Shown here one piece after another: positions 30,663 through 40,812 of a stretch of DNA of 64,000 nt. Location of the stretch: assembly GCF_003144115.1 (NCBI RefSeq), contig NW_020312005.1, forward strand, positions 94,362 through 158,361. The letters are read 5' to 3'. A program made the position numbers and the translations under genes. Position 1 is the stretch's first letter; each line of letters begins with the position of its first letter. The notes beneath the pieces were generated by a model, which saw nothing but the letters and a program-made list of their open reading frames with translations, did no database searches and had not been told where the DNA came from. Source of the DNA: Tilletiopsis washingtonensis (lineage: Eukaryota > Basidiomycota > Exobasidiomycetes > Entylomatales).

Positions 30663-33024
30663 ATGCTGCCAATCACTCTCTCACCTGCAGAGGGTCACTA
30701 CGTCCTCACTCTGTGCACCACCCTTGACTATAGGCTCGCGTATGAGTGCGCAGTCGCCTCGTGGATCGCGGTCGCGCCGCAGGCGCGCACGCTGCGGCGG
30801 GACCGCTGCATCGACATGAGTGCCGCATCGACGCTCTACGACGCCAGCACGAGCGTGTTCTACCGCCTACGAGCGCTTGCTCTCGTGACCATCGACCACG
30901 ACCTCCAACCTGCGCAGTTTGAGCGCTTCACCGGTCTTGCTGACCTCGAGGACCACCATCTCAAGGCCATGAGAGCCGCCACGGTCGGCGATGGCGAGGA
31001 CAGGCGGCCGGACCACACGTTCATTCACAGGCATGCATACGCCCTGGAGCCGGCCGCGCTCAAGCTGTCGTCTCAGGCGCTTGCAGTCGACGCAACGCGC
31101 AAGCACGCTGCAGCAATCACGGCGCCAGCAGGCAGCGGCCGCGCACCCGGCCGACAGGCGGCAGTAAAGAAGGCCTCTGCACCCGCGCCGGCGGCCCGGT
31201 CCACGCACAGCACACGAGGAGCAGCTGTGTCCCGGCCCGGTCGCACCTCAGCAGCAGTGGCCACACGCAAGAACGCAGCGGCAGGTCGAAGCAAGGCAGC
31301 GACGTGCGCACCGGCGGGCAACGTCTCCAGCGCCTCGCTGACGAGCGAGGGCGAGCGCACGACGCGCTCGCCCAGCGCAGAAGCGTCAGGCGACGATCAC
31401 GACGACGACAGCGAAGGCGACGACAGCGACACTGGTCCCAGCAGCGACGAGCGGCGCTCTGCCGGCACAAAGCGCGCGCGCGGCGCAGACAGCTCCGACG
31501 GGCGCAGCGACGGCGAGACGGGAGATTCTAGCACTGAGATGGCTGTCCCAGACGCGCGCAAACGGCAGCGCACTCGCGCATTGCCGTCGCCGCGCACTGC
31601 CACCGACGTGGCAAAGCGGACGTCTGCGCGGACGGCCGCATCCAGTGCGGCGCGCTCTTCTGGACCCGACGGTGCCTCGCCGTCCAAGACGCCCAAGGCC
31701 AAGGCGGAGCCGATCATCCGGGCCGCTGCTGCACGCACCGGTATGGCGCAGCCTGCTGCATCGTCCGCGGCCACGCAGCCTGCTGCATCGTCCGCGGCCA
31801 CGCAGCCCGCCGCCGCGTCATCTGCAAAGCCGTCGGTCGCCATGTCCTCTGCGCACGAACCAAGTCTCTCGTCGCGCTACCGCATGCGCACTGGCAGCAC
31901 GTCGACGCCGTCCTACCACAGCATCCTCCAGCACATGCGTGTGCCGGCCGACGAGGAGCCGGAGGGGCATGGCGCGGTGGTACGCGCCGAGAATCTTGCC
32001 CGCATGCTCGGCTCTCTAGAGCAGCTGTGTGCAGCTGTGGCTGCACGGCGCTCGGAGAATGGCACACACGTGGCAATCAGTGCGGCAACAGCGGAGGAGC
32101 GCATGCGGGCTTGCTATCACGCCTTCGACGCTCAGGCGCGGCGCGAGAGTGCACACCCGCCACAGACGCAGGACGCAGCAGTCGCACAGCAGCTGGAGTC
32201 TCTGAGTGCCACCGGCGGCCTTGCGCGCTCCGTCAAGGAGATTGTGATGCGGCTGGTCATTGCCGCCGAGGTGGAGCGCGAACACCGCCATCATCGAGAG
32301 CACAGCGCAGGCCGATGGAACCGCGACGACGTGCTGGAGCGCTTCCGTGCGCCTGGCAGCACGATGAACCTGAAGCGGACGGGCACTGAGGCGCACAACA
32401 TGGCTCGGATGGTGGTAGCGTCTGGTGAGGCCTGTCGCTGTCCTGGGCCCTGTGCATGTGCCGGCTGACACACGACCTGCAGGCCATCTGTCAATGGCGC
32501 TGCTGCTGGCTGTGGCATGGCATGCTGGCCTGACAAGCGTGTGGTGGACGTCGCTGCACCACTCGTACATGACCGCATGGCTGGAGAATGGCGGCGATCT
32601 TGACGCCATAGGCGCGGCAGGTGTCGAGTTCCAGATCTTACTGCGGCAGCAGTCGCGCGCACGCTTCCTGCTCCTTGAGGCGGCGCTCAAGGAGATCCAG
32701 CTTGACGACCTCAACATGTTCAACGGCGTCCGCATCAACATCGCCGCGCTGAGGCGTGGCGGCGCCGGCAAGCCTCGTCGTCAGGACCAGGCCACCCAAG
32801 TCACAGTCCCGCTGCCGGCGCCGGTGCCGCAATCGGCCGCTCTTGCGCTGCCATGGCTTGGCACGGGCGCAGCCTCTCCCACACCGCAGGCTGCCCTAGT
32901 GCGCCAGGACTTGCTGCGCGTGCCGAACGGCCTTGCCACCTACACCCATCCTGTCACCCTCTCTCATCCGCCAGTGCCGCGCAGCGCCGCCTGGACATTC
33001 GGCGTGACGCATCGCTGCCGCTGA
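30663..33024 (+). CDS. Orphan protein with a long disordered middle and helical C-terminal domain
   Basis: Two exons (30663-32424, 32483-33024) give 767 residues. I do not recognise the family. Residues 1-135 look folded (LRALALVTIDHDL, FTGLADLEDHHLKAM). Residues 140-430 are low-complexity: Ala/Ser/Arg/Thr-rich with acidic SGDDHDDDSEGDDSD patches and a repeated QPAASSAAT unit (27-bp DNA repeat at about 31749-31810). Residues 430-690 look helical and ordered (YHSILQHMRVPADEEPEG, LGSLEQLCAAVAARR, FQILLRQQSRARFLLLEAAL). The basic/acidic middle would suit a nuclear protein. An alternative start is the Met at 30816, because the first 51 residues are less protein-like. The 58-bp intron is clear, and only the spliced frame continues. 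Confidence 0.65.
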
Positions 33025-33144
33025 ATTAAAGCCGGCATATGTGCCAGCGTTCGTGATGTCGACAAGTGCAGGATCGCAGGCTGTCTGGCAGATCCGGTGC
33101 GCTCACTTGCGCTTTCGCGCCCACGGCAAGGCGAGCGGGCCGTG

Positions 33145-33198
33145 ATGCTGACTAAGCACGAACCGCGCAATATTGCGCGATTCGTGCTTAGTCAGCAT
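33145..33198. repeat. 54-bp near-perfect palindrome
   Basis: Two 18-bp arms starting ATGCTGACTAAGCACGAA are exact reverse complements. The 18-bp centre is itself a palindrome (CGCGCAATATTGCGCG) apart from its outer pair, so only one base pair of 27 is mismatched. The element sits 120 bp beyond the stop of the orphan gene and is AT-richer than its surroundings. It could form a cruciform in DNA or a long hairpin in RNA. Its role is unknown; a bidirectional terminator, a transposon-end relic or a protein-binding site are all possible. Confidence 0.95.
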
Positions 33199-33249
33199 TC
33201 AGCGCGGGGAGGCCTCCGCTCCACTCACCTGGCGGGGCTCTGCGATCAT

Positions 33250-34880
33250 GATCAGGCTGCCTCCGTGTAGCTGATAGCGCGCAGCTGCCCTGGGGTATAC
33301 CGCCAAAATGCGTGCAGCGCTGCCGGCGCTGCAGAGCCGGGCGCGGTCGGGACCGTGCCGGTCAGACTTTCCGACGAGTCTGTGATCGCGCTTTGTGCGG
33401 CCAGCGCGCTCTGCCTTTTCCGGCCCCCCGCCCGCGCGCCGGCCCTTGGCGTCCTCCTGTCATTCTGATTGCATCGCTCGGCAAGCCCGAGGGCCAGCAA
33501 CCTTTGCAGCGGTCAGACTCAGTGCGGCTCGCAAGCTGCCGCAAGCTGCCATCGGCCCCGGAACTGGGCGCAGCCGTGAAGGTATGCGCTGCGCACGACG
33601 CACACGTCAGGTGCAGCCGCCGCCGCCGATGTAGCATGCTGAGCGACAGCATCGCAGCAGCAGCGTGCTAGGCGGAGGGGCCGGCAACGGCAGCAGCGAC
33701 GCAGTGGAGCTAGTCAGCCCCCAGGCGGATCGTGCGGGAAGGCTAGCGAGCAGCACGGCGCGGGCGCCGCTGGTCTGGCAGGGCGCATTCCATGGTGTCG
33801 ACGTCGCGCGCTGTCCCACGCTGCGCTGTGTGGTCGGCGTAGCATGACGCCGCGCGCCGCCGAGCGACGCAACCCATGGCGCAGAACCCCTGAGCAGCCC
33901 CCCGCTGCTCCACCCTCCCGCCAAGACACGCCCGTCTTACACCACTGCACGTCGCCTTACCCCCCGCCCTTGCCCTGATGGCCAGATCGCCACTCACCTC
34001 TCTCATGACGCCGTCTGCCGTCTGGCCCCTCTGCAGCAGCCTCCACTGCTGTGGACTGCCAGTCTTCGTCGCTGGCGGCTTGCCATGACGACTGGGCTGT
34101 CGATGCGGCCAAGCAACATGTGCGACCGCTCGCCCGCGATGCGCCACACTCCTGGGCCCAGCATTGCAGCGCTGCTGCGCGTCGCACTACCTACACCTTC
34201 GCGGCTGCACCGGCTTGACGCGCACGACGTCTCTGGAGCCACGGCGCGGCAGAGGGCACGTCGTAGTCGTCTTCCTCACCCGTGCCGAGGCCGCTGAGAA
34301 GCGCTACGGAACTCTCCTCCTCTGCCGATTGCACTCAAGCCGACGCTCTCTCGAACGCACCCAGAAGGCGCTGCCTGCTGCCATGACTGTGCTGCCTCCG
34401 GACGCACTCGACAACAAGTAGCCGCGACGTCCGCCCCCCACCTGGTCTTCGATGTCGAGGCCCGCCGCAAGATCCCGCACGACCCTCTCCGTCCCGCTCG
34501 CTGGGCAGTACCACATGGTGCGCCTCACCGAGCAGCAGCGGGACACGCTCGAGTGGCCGCAGGTGCAGGCGACGAAGGGCCAGCCATCGCGCCGGGGCGC
34601 AGTGTGTTCGTGAGAGCGGACAGCGAGCGCCTGATGTCGGCCATGTTGGACCGGCGCCCGTTCCGGCAAGCTACGGAAAGCGGGGAAGGGGGGGGGGGGG
34701 ACCCATCAGGCTCGCGCTGTACGACCATTCCGTTCGATCACGCATGCGAATTCGCAGAACAGTACCATATGAGAGTGAATGGGAGGCACGTCGCACGGTG
34801 GGGGGCGGCGCGCCGCGGTAGGCGGGGCGCGGCGCGCGGCGCGGGCCGAGACCGTCTCCCGCGGTGCGAGTGCCGCGCGC
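33250..34880 (+). other. Unresolved region with protein-like fragments
   Basis: I could not build a full gene here, but several plus-strand stretches look coded. They are ILIASLGKPEGQQPL to PELGAAVK (33458-33579, ending at a good GTATGC donor), APLVWQGAFHGVDVARC (about 33766-33816), VVVFLTRAEAAEKRYGTLLL (about 34264-34323), and VPLAGQYHMVRLTEQQ (about 34490-34540). They lie in different frames, and no set of canonical introns joins them all. This could be one gene with small exons, a decaying gene, or chance. A run of 13 G lies at 34688-34700 and would be prone to sequencing error. Confidence 0.35.
34805..34847. promoter_or_regulatory. GCGC cluster upstream of the fluoride exporter
   Basis: Overlapping GGCGCGCCGCGG and GCGGCGCGCGGCGCGGG elements about 350 bp upstream of ATG 35190. 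It is the same type of cluster as in other promoters of the window. Confidence 0.3.
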
Positions 34881-35189
34881 CTTAAACCCGAGCCGCACCC
34901 GCGGCGCGCACTACAAGACCTGCATGCATGACCCTGCATCGGCGCCTTGCGGCTTCCTTCCCACCACCACCATCGTCGGCCTCACTCGCTCAACCAGGAG
35001 CTGCCCGACTCATCGGCCAGAGCAACAGCAAGCGCCCAGCGCTTCGCGCCCCATGTGCTCGCACACGCCTGTCTGAACGAGCTGCCTCGGCGGGCTGCCG
35101 CCCCACTTCACCCCTGTCGGTTCGAGATCGCGCGACTTGCGTCAAGGGAGCGGCAAGACGGCCAACAGAGCTCGCAGACGCCCTTGACT

Positions 35190-36483
35190 ATGCCTGTGCT
35201 TGCTGCGAGCGCATCGCGTCATGCAGCCGTGCTCGGTCTTCTCGCCTGCTCAGCCCTGTGGGGCACGCTCGCGCGGCTCGGCCTCAGCGCGCTTAACTCG
35301 TATGACGGGCACTCAATAGCGCCGGTCATCTGGGCGCAGGGCGTCGGCTGCTTCGTCATGGGCTGGGCACTGGGGAATCGCGCCGAGATCGAGTCTAGGT
35401 GCGTTCCCATCCTGGCGGCGCTGGCACTCGTCGAAGGCGACAGGCGTCGAGGAGCAGCTTTGGGCTGGAGATGTCGCACTGCTAGCACGCCGGCAGTGCT
35501 GACCCCGCGCTGCGCCCGCCAGATACGCCCCGCTCTACACTGCCATCGCGACGGGGCTTTGCGGGAGCATCACGACCTTCAGCGTGTGGATCCTGGAGGT
35601 GTTCCGCGCCTTTGGCGACCAGAAGCACTACAGCCGCAGCGGCCTGCAGAATGTGAGTGCAGACGCCGCGCTGTGCAGCGGCGGGGACGTCCGAATCGCG
35701 ACGAGGACGCCGGTGCTGAGCTCTAGACGCTAGGTGCTCGACGCGCTCACGCAGACGCTCGCCACGCTGGCCGTCGCACACGCCTGCCTCGTCGCCGGCG
35801 AGCACTTCTCGCGCGCTGTCAGCGTTGCTAGGCTGCTGCGCGTGTGCGGACAGGGAAGGCCCGACTCCGCCGAAGCATCAGCTCAAGAATCGCCAAACGG
35901 GAGCCCGGGTCCGCCTGCTGCAGGCCACGCCAAGCCTGCTGGCCATTCAGCGACGACACCGTGGCTCGACCTCAGCTGTCTCGCCCTCGGTCTCGCTCTG
36001 TGGGTCGGGGCTGCGCTGCTGTGCGCCCTGTACGCGCCCTGGCGGCACGTCACCTTCTCCCTGGTGCTCGCCCCGCCTGGCACGATCCTGCGCTGGTACC
36101 TCTCGCGGCTCAATGCGCACCCACGCTCCAATCGTCTGCGGCTGCCACTCGGCACGCTCGCAGCCAATCTCCTCGCCACGGCCATCGTATGCGCCGCCTT
36201 CGTCCTCCAGCGCGTGGGGCGCGCGCCGGGCGTCGGAACGCGGGGGGCGTTCACCGCTCTCGGCTGTGCTGCGGCGTACGGACTCGAGCAGGGCTTCTGC
36301 GGCTGCCTCAGCACCATCTCCACCTTCGCCGTCGAGCTGCGCGCCTGTCGGCCACGGCACGCAGTGTGGTATGCCTCGGCCAGCTGGCTCGCAGGCATCG
36401 CCCTGTGTGTCGTGCTCATTGGCGGCCCGTGGTGGAGCATTGGCATGGACGGCAGCTGTGTCACCCTGTACCCCGTGGCGTGA
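35190..36483 (+). CDS. FEX1: Fluoride exporter, fused double CrcB domain
   Basis: A plasma-membrane channel that expels fluoride. Fungal FEX proteins carry two CrcB halves in one chain, as here. Three exons (35190-35398, 35523-35652, 35734-36483) give 362 residues. First half: SALWGTLARLGLSAL, WAQGVGCFVMGWALG and GLCGSITTFSVWILEVF (the pore GxxGxxTTFS signature). Second half: APPGTILRWYLSRLN, PLGTLAANLLAT and QGFCGCLSTISTFAVEL (the matching signature with STxSTF). A loop of about 55 polar residues links the halves. About eight to nine membrane segments are visible. Exon 3 opens with GTG as an internal Val codon, not a start. The first intron is 124 bp with clear borders. Confidence 0.93.
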
Positions 36484-36569
36484 TGCCGCACTGAATGCAT
36501 AGAGTCCTCTGAACCCTGCGTGCGGGCTCCGGCGAGCCGATGTACTGCTGCACTTGTGGCCCACTGGCC

Positions 36570-36601
36570 CTCTTTGTCATGTGCGCTCTTTGTCATGTGC
36601 G
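36570..36601. repeat. Short tandem duplication, 16 bp twice
   Basis: CTCTTTGTCATGTGCG is repeated exactly twice, head to tail, in the 504-bp intergenic stretch between the fluoride exporter and the Ap4A phosphorylase (36484-36987). It is probably slippage. Confidence 0.95.
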
Positions 36602-36680
36602 CAGCAGCACATGCGAGCACGACCCTAACCTTGCCCGTTCCGTGCGCAACGTCTCGCGGCCGCTGGTCGCACATGAGCGG

Positions 36681-36746
36681 CAGAGAGAAGTGAGTGGGGA
36701 GGACCTATCTCGGCATGGCGTGGGAGCGGTGATGCGATCCCACACT
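36681..36746 (+). ncRNA. Conserved 66-bp non-coding element, copy 1
   Basis: This stretch, from CAGAGAGAAGTG to GATGCGATCCCACACT, matches 47547-47614 at about 80-85 percent with two or three small gaps. The core GGAGCGGTGATGCG is identical in both. It lies between convergent genes, outside any exon. No standard RNA family came to mind (checked by eye against U1, U2, U4, U6, 5S, SRP and tRNA). It may be a small RNA gene, a dispersed repeat remnant or a shared control element. The RNA label is tentative. Confidence 0.35.
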
Positions 36747-36987
36747 GCGGGGGATCGCCTGGCGGCTGATGCGCGCGGTCTGCGCTGCACTCGCCGAGCT
36801 CTTCCTGAACAGTGCCGGCTAGGGAGGTGGATCACACACGTCTGTGCTGCGGAAGCGCGGCTAGCCACCCTCCGCACGGCTCGCCTCAGCGGCATGGCAA
36901 TGACAGACGATGCTGCGAAGGATCAAATGCTTGTCTGACGAAGCGCGACCTGACGCATCACGAGTGCGTAGCGAGCTCTCTATTTGT

Positions 36988-38562
36988 CTATTCCTTCGTC
37001 CCAGAAGCTGCTACAGCTGGCTCGTCCTGCACACCCATCGTCACGTCCTGCACACCCGAGGCGCCTGCGGACTGCAGCACGGCGCGCACGCCTCCCGACA
37101 GCGCCTGCAGTGCCTGCAGCTCCTCCTCTGACTTCGTGAGCAGGTGGCCCGCGTATGCTGGCGTCGAAGCGATGTCAGTGCGGCGGAGATCTGCGTTCGA
37201 CGGGTCCGCTCACCCATCGAGTTGATGGAGAGCGCCGTCTTCTCGCCGCTCGCGAGCGGCAGCTCAAAGTCTTCTTGCGTGCGCGGCACCAGATGCAGCG
37301 CTCGCGCTGTCATGAGCAGGTTGAAGGACGGCGGGCCTGAACGGACTGGCGCTGCTGCACTGCCGCTGGCGCCAGCGACGGCAGACAGCTTGGCCTTGAA
37401 GAGCGCGTCGAGCAGGCCGAGCAGCTTGCTCATGAGATACGATTCGCGAGCGCTAGAAGCCTCGCCTTCAGGAGGCGACAGGAGAGCGACAAAGTGCTGG
37501 TACGGCAGTGGCAGCGCGAAGATGGAGTCTTTGGAGCCGTGGCGTCAGCGCTGTCGACTCAAGACATCGCCACTGCGACTCACCATCGCGTCCCTCCTGC
37601 TCAATGCAAGTATGCAGCAGCCGCTCAACGGGCACTCTGCCTTCTCCGCGCTTCCCAACTACATCCTCCGTCTCCCCTGCCTCGAGCGAGCACTCGATGA
37701 ACTGCACGTGACAGTGCGGCTGGCTGGCGCCGGACAGCGGGCCGCAGTTGTAGAATGCCATCAGCTCGGCGTCGGCCGAACGGCCCTCGCCGACGGGCGA
37801 GCGTGCGTGCTCTTGCAGCAGAGCATAGGCCAGCGCCAGCGTGGCTGGTGGCGGCGGCAGCTTCTGCGACGCGAACTCTGCGAAGAAGTCCGGCTTGAGC
37901 TCTGCCTTTGGAATTGGGACTCACGCCAGCTTACACACCCTTCGTGACGAGCAGAAAGTGCAATGGCAAGAGAGCGTACTTGTTGAGCTGTGCGAGGCAC
38001 AAGTCAGTCCGGCTCACCACTTTCCGGGTCTCTCCCGAGATCGCAGTCGCGGTCAGCCACGCCAAGCCACACTGCGTCCCCGGCTGCCTTTCACGCCGCT
38101 CGCAGACTGCACCCGTGTTCACGACACGACAGGGTCGCCGCTGCCAGCTCTCGCACCGTCTGACCGCCTCTGTCTGATCTGAAGAATACGCACCAGCACG
38201 GTGTGCTCCGGCAGCTCCGCCACGAAGAGGTCTGAGTCATACGGCGGTGCAAAGACGTCCTTCTGCTCCTCTGCCGGCTTCTGCTGCTGTTGAGCCGCGT
38301 CCTGCTGGGCAGCTCGCTGCTGGCGCGCCCGCTGCTTCTCGCCCAGCGCCGGCACGCAGCGCACCCGCCATGCGATGGGTGTGCGTGCCGATGCGCCGGC
38401 GTCGGCCTCTGGCGCAGGAGCATCGGGCAGGAGCACGACGCGCGAGGCAGGACACACCACGGCGCCGCTGCCCGTGGCGCGCGCAAAGGCGGCGCCGAGC
38501 GCCGGGAAGAAGGCACGCAGCTGCGCTGGCAGCGGCATGGCCGGCGTCGTGGCGGTCGGCAT
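36988..38562 (-). CDS. APA2: Ap4A phosphorylase (ATP adenylyltransferase)
   Basis: This enzyme cleaves diadenosine tetraphosphate with phosphate into ATP and ADP, in the cytosol. Five exons (38194-38562, 37939-37987, 37584-37901, 37214-37528, 36988-37157) give 406 residues. Family marks are PPYDSDLFVAELPEHTVLLNK spread over the first splice, LPLHFLLVTKE, AFYNCGPLSGASQPH and the histidine triad variant HCHVQ, then NLLMTARALHLVPR and NSMAYAGHLLTK near the end. The second intron is only 37 bp, the shortest in the window; it is supported by frame and by the TKELKPDFFAEF join. The first intron, 206 bp, holds no further exon I can support. The Gln-rich stretch (QRAAQQDAAQQQQKPAE) near residue 95 is an insertion. 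Confidence 0.9.
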
Positions 38563-39212
38563 GGCTGCGAGGCGTGCAAGTGCAAGGCAGGGCCGTGCGC
38601 AAGGGGTGCGCGGACTCGTCCGCGGTGGAGGATGCCGCTCCCTGTGGGCGCAGCGGGGCCCCGGCGTGCAGGCGTGCGGCGCTGAGATGCAGCTGCGAGA
38701 TGCGGCAGGTGCGCTGCTCGTGTGACGGCGTGCAGCAGCGTGAGACGGCTGCACTCTGGTGCTGGAAAGGGTACGGAGAGCAGGATGTGGAGAAGAGGTG
38801 TGAAAGAGAGGGCGGAAGGCTCGCCGCGGCGCTGCAAGACGGCGCGTCCGGCCCGCGGCGGCTAGCGCAAAAGGCGCGCGTCTCCGCACCGCGCCGCAAG
38901 AGGCGCACGCTGCAGCCACGGGCCCGCATCCGACTGCGGCGCTGCAGCTCTGCTTCATCCGCTTCGTGCGACAGCGGATAGAGCTGCGCCCGCCAATGCT
39001 CCCGGCCGGCCGTCGAGCAGACCTCGGCTTGATGCGGCTTCGCCGCCCCACACGCGGCTGCGGCCCCGAAGCGATTGTCGCCCGTCGGCCCCTTGTCCAT
39101 CCCTTGCCGTGCTGAAAGGTATCTGATTTCCGCCGCCGCAGGCTGGAAGGCAATTCCGGGGGCGACGTGCGGGCCACGTGCTAAGAGGCGGCCCTGCAAA
39201 CACAGCCGAGCT
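38563..39212. other. Intergenic, upstream of the Ap4A phosphorylase gene
   Basis: 650 bp between the phosphorylase start and the succinyl-CoA ligase stop, both on the minus strand. It presumably holds the phosphorylase promoter. Long open frames here run antisense or in Arg/Ala-rich frames and lack motifs. I see no RNA gene. Confidence 0.5.
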
Positions 39213-40495
39213 CTAGGCCGAATGTGTCGCAGCTTGCCGCTTCTCCCAGTCCGGCTCGGCGGGCAAGCAATGCATCGCATCCATCTCCTCTTTGATCGCT
39301 TGCGCCGTCTCGCCGACGGTGTCCACCACTCTGATGCCCGCTGCATGACGCAGGCCATAGACGCAGTCAGCTGCTGTATGGCAAGCCCAGCCAAGCGAGC
39401 CTTGCTCGATGCAGCACGAGAGTGCAAAGAGGCAAGGCAACTCACCTCGTCGCCAAGCCTCTCTCTTGGCCTCGGCACTGCCCACGCCCTCGTTCCACAC
39501 AGCTCCGGCGTGTCCGTACGACCTGCCCGAGGGTACGCCGCGGCCAGCGATGAAGCCCACGATGGGTTTGAACGGCGGCTGCGGGAGCGAGAGGAGATAC
39601 GCCGCCGTGTCCTCCTCCATCGTCCCGCCGACTTCGCCGATCAGGATGATGCCAGAGGTGGCGGGGTCGGAGAGGAGGAACTCGAGAGCCTCTGAAGACG
39701 CGCACACGAGGTGGAGAGAAGAGGCCGAGGCGTGAGAATTGGAGAGGAGAGGGTAGAGGGCAGACTCACCGTCTGTGCGGGTGCCGGGATAGAAGTCGCC
39801 GCCTAGCCCGAGCACTGTGCTCTGTCCCAGGCCGAGCGCTTGTGTGGCGCCCATGGCTTCATACGAAAGCGTGCCTGATCTGGCCGCAATGCCTGCAGCG
39901 CTGCATCAGCCTCCATCCCTCATGTCTCTGTGCCGCTCTGTCGCCCCGGCGCTCCGTCGCTCTCTCGTTGCGCCGCAACTAAGACAAGCCACAAGATGCC
40001 TTGTCTTCACTCACCGACACATCCCCGACTTGCCGCCGCCACGGGCGCAATGCCCAGGCGTGGGCCGTAGGGACTCGTGTATCCCGGCGAGTTTGCGCCC
40101 AGCAGCCTGCTTTTCGACTGCGACTGCAGCGCCGACATGACGAGCATCTGGTCGCGCGTGGGTATGCCTTCTGCCACTGCCACCACGAGGGGTATTTCCT
40201 CCGCGATGGCCTCGATGATGGCATCCGCCGCGCTGACCGGCGGCACAAAGACGGCCGTTGCGTCGATGCGTGTATGCCGCTTTGCCTCGCGGACGCTGGC
40301 AAAGAGCGGCACGCCAAACTCGTCGTGCGTGCCGCCGGCCTGCTTGGCCGACGTGCCGGCGACGAGGTTGGTGCGGCCCGTGCGCACGCTCAGGCGCGCA
40401 TGCATCGTCGCGGCGCGGCCGGTGAGGTTCTGGAAGAGGATGCGCGAGTCGCGCGTGAGGTGCAGATGCGGCACGGTGCTGCGATAGGAGGCCAT
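39213..40495 (-). CDS. LSC1: Succinyl-CoA ligase alpha subunit, mitochondrial
   Basis: The alpha subunit of the TCA-cycle enzyme that makes ATP or GTP from succinyl-CoA, paired with LSC2 in the matrix. Four exons (40015-40495, 39770-39892, 39446-39691, 39213-39340) give 325 residues. Family marks are [14 protein letters not shown] (CoA loop), [88 protein letters not shown] and the phosphohistidine loop GHAGAVW. The N-terminus ([18 protein letters not shown]) is short but basic, fitting a presequence. The block [11 protein letters not shown] before the first splice is more divergent than usual, where family members have a longer PGRIG loop. The gene is divergent from the GMC oxidoreductase. 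Confidence 0.93.
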
Positions 40496-40644
40496 GGCGG
40501 GCGATGGAGGTGGTGCAAGGTGAGGCGGATGCGATGCGGGGCGAGGCGAGGTGGAGTAGGCGCGGAGGAAACAGCTATCGGTGCGGGGCGCCGCGGCAAC
40601 CGCCTGCGCTCGCGCGCGCCGCGTCACCTGCTGGCGCGCACCTC

Positions 40645-40676
40645 GGCGCGCCGCGCGCGCGCCGCGGCGCGGCGCC
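40645..40676. promoter_or_regulatory. GCGC palindromic cluster in a divergent promoter
   Basis: GGCGCGCCGCGCGCGCGCCG and flanking bases, between LSC1 (start 40495, minus) and the GMC gene (start 40813, plus). It is the densest of the clusters seen in this window. Confidence 0.35.
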
Positions 40677-40812
40677 TCCACTCGTCCTTGTCAGCATCAG
40701 GCGACGGCAGGCGCGGCCTGTGCGCCCTGTCTCGCAACCACACGGACCCGCAAGCAGCCGCAGCAAGTACGCAGAATCGTCCACTGCAGCACAGCTCATC
40801 GTCGCCGCCGCC

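Noticed and set aside
33145-33198. The palindrome as a bacterial-type terminator
   Set aside because: Eukaryotic context, no T run, and both arms are too perfect and too long for that explanation.
35110-35140. GGTTCGAGATC resembling a tRNA B box
   Set aside because: No A box or acceptor-stem pairing at the right distance; it lies in the fluoride exporter leader.
36593-36895. A conserved peptide WDRITAPTP read on the minus strand of both 66-bp elements
   Set aside because: The two copies differ by small gaps that shift the frame on either side, so a shared protein does not explain the match.
36895-36950. A possible C/D snoRNA (ATGACAG ... GTCTGA)
   Set aside because: The box C match is weak and no terminal stem forms; not enough to call.
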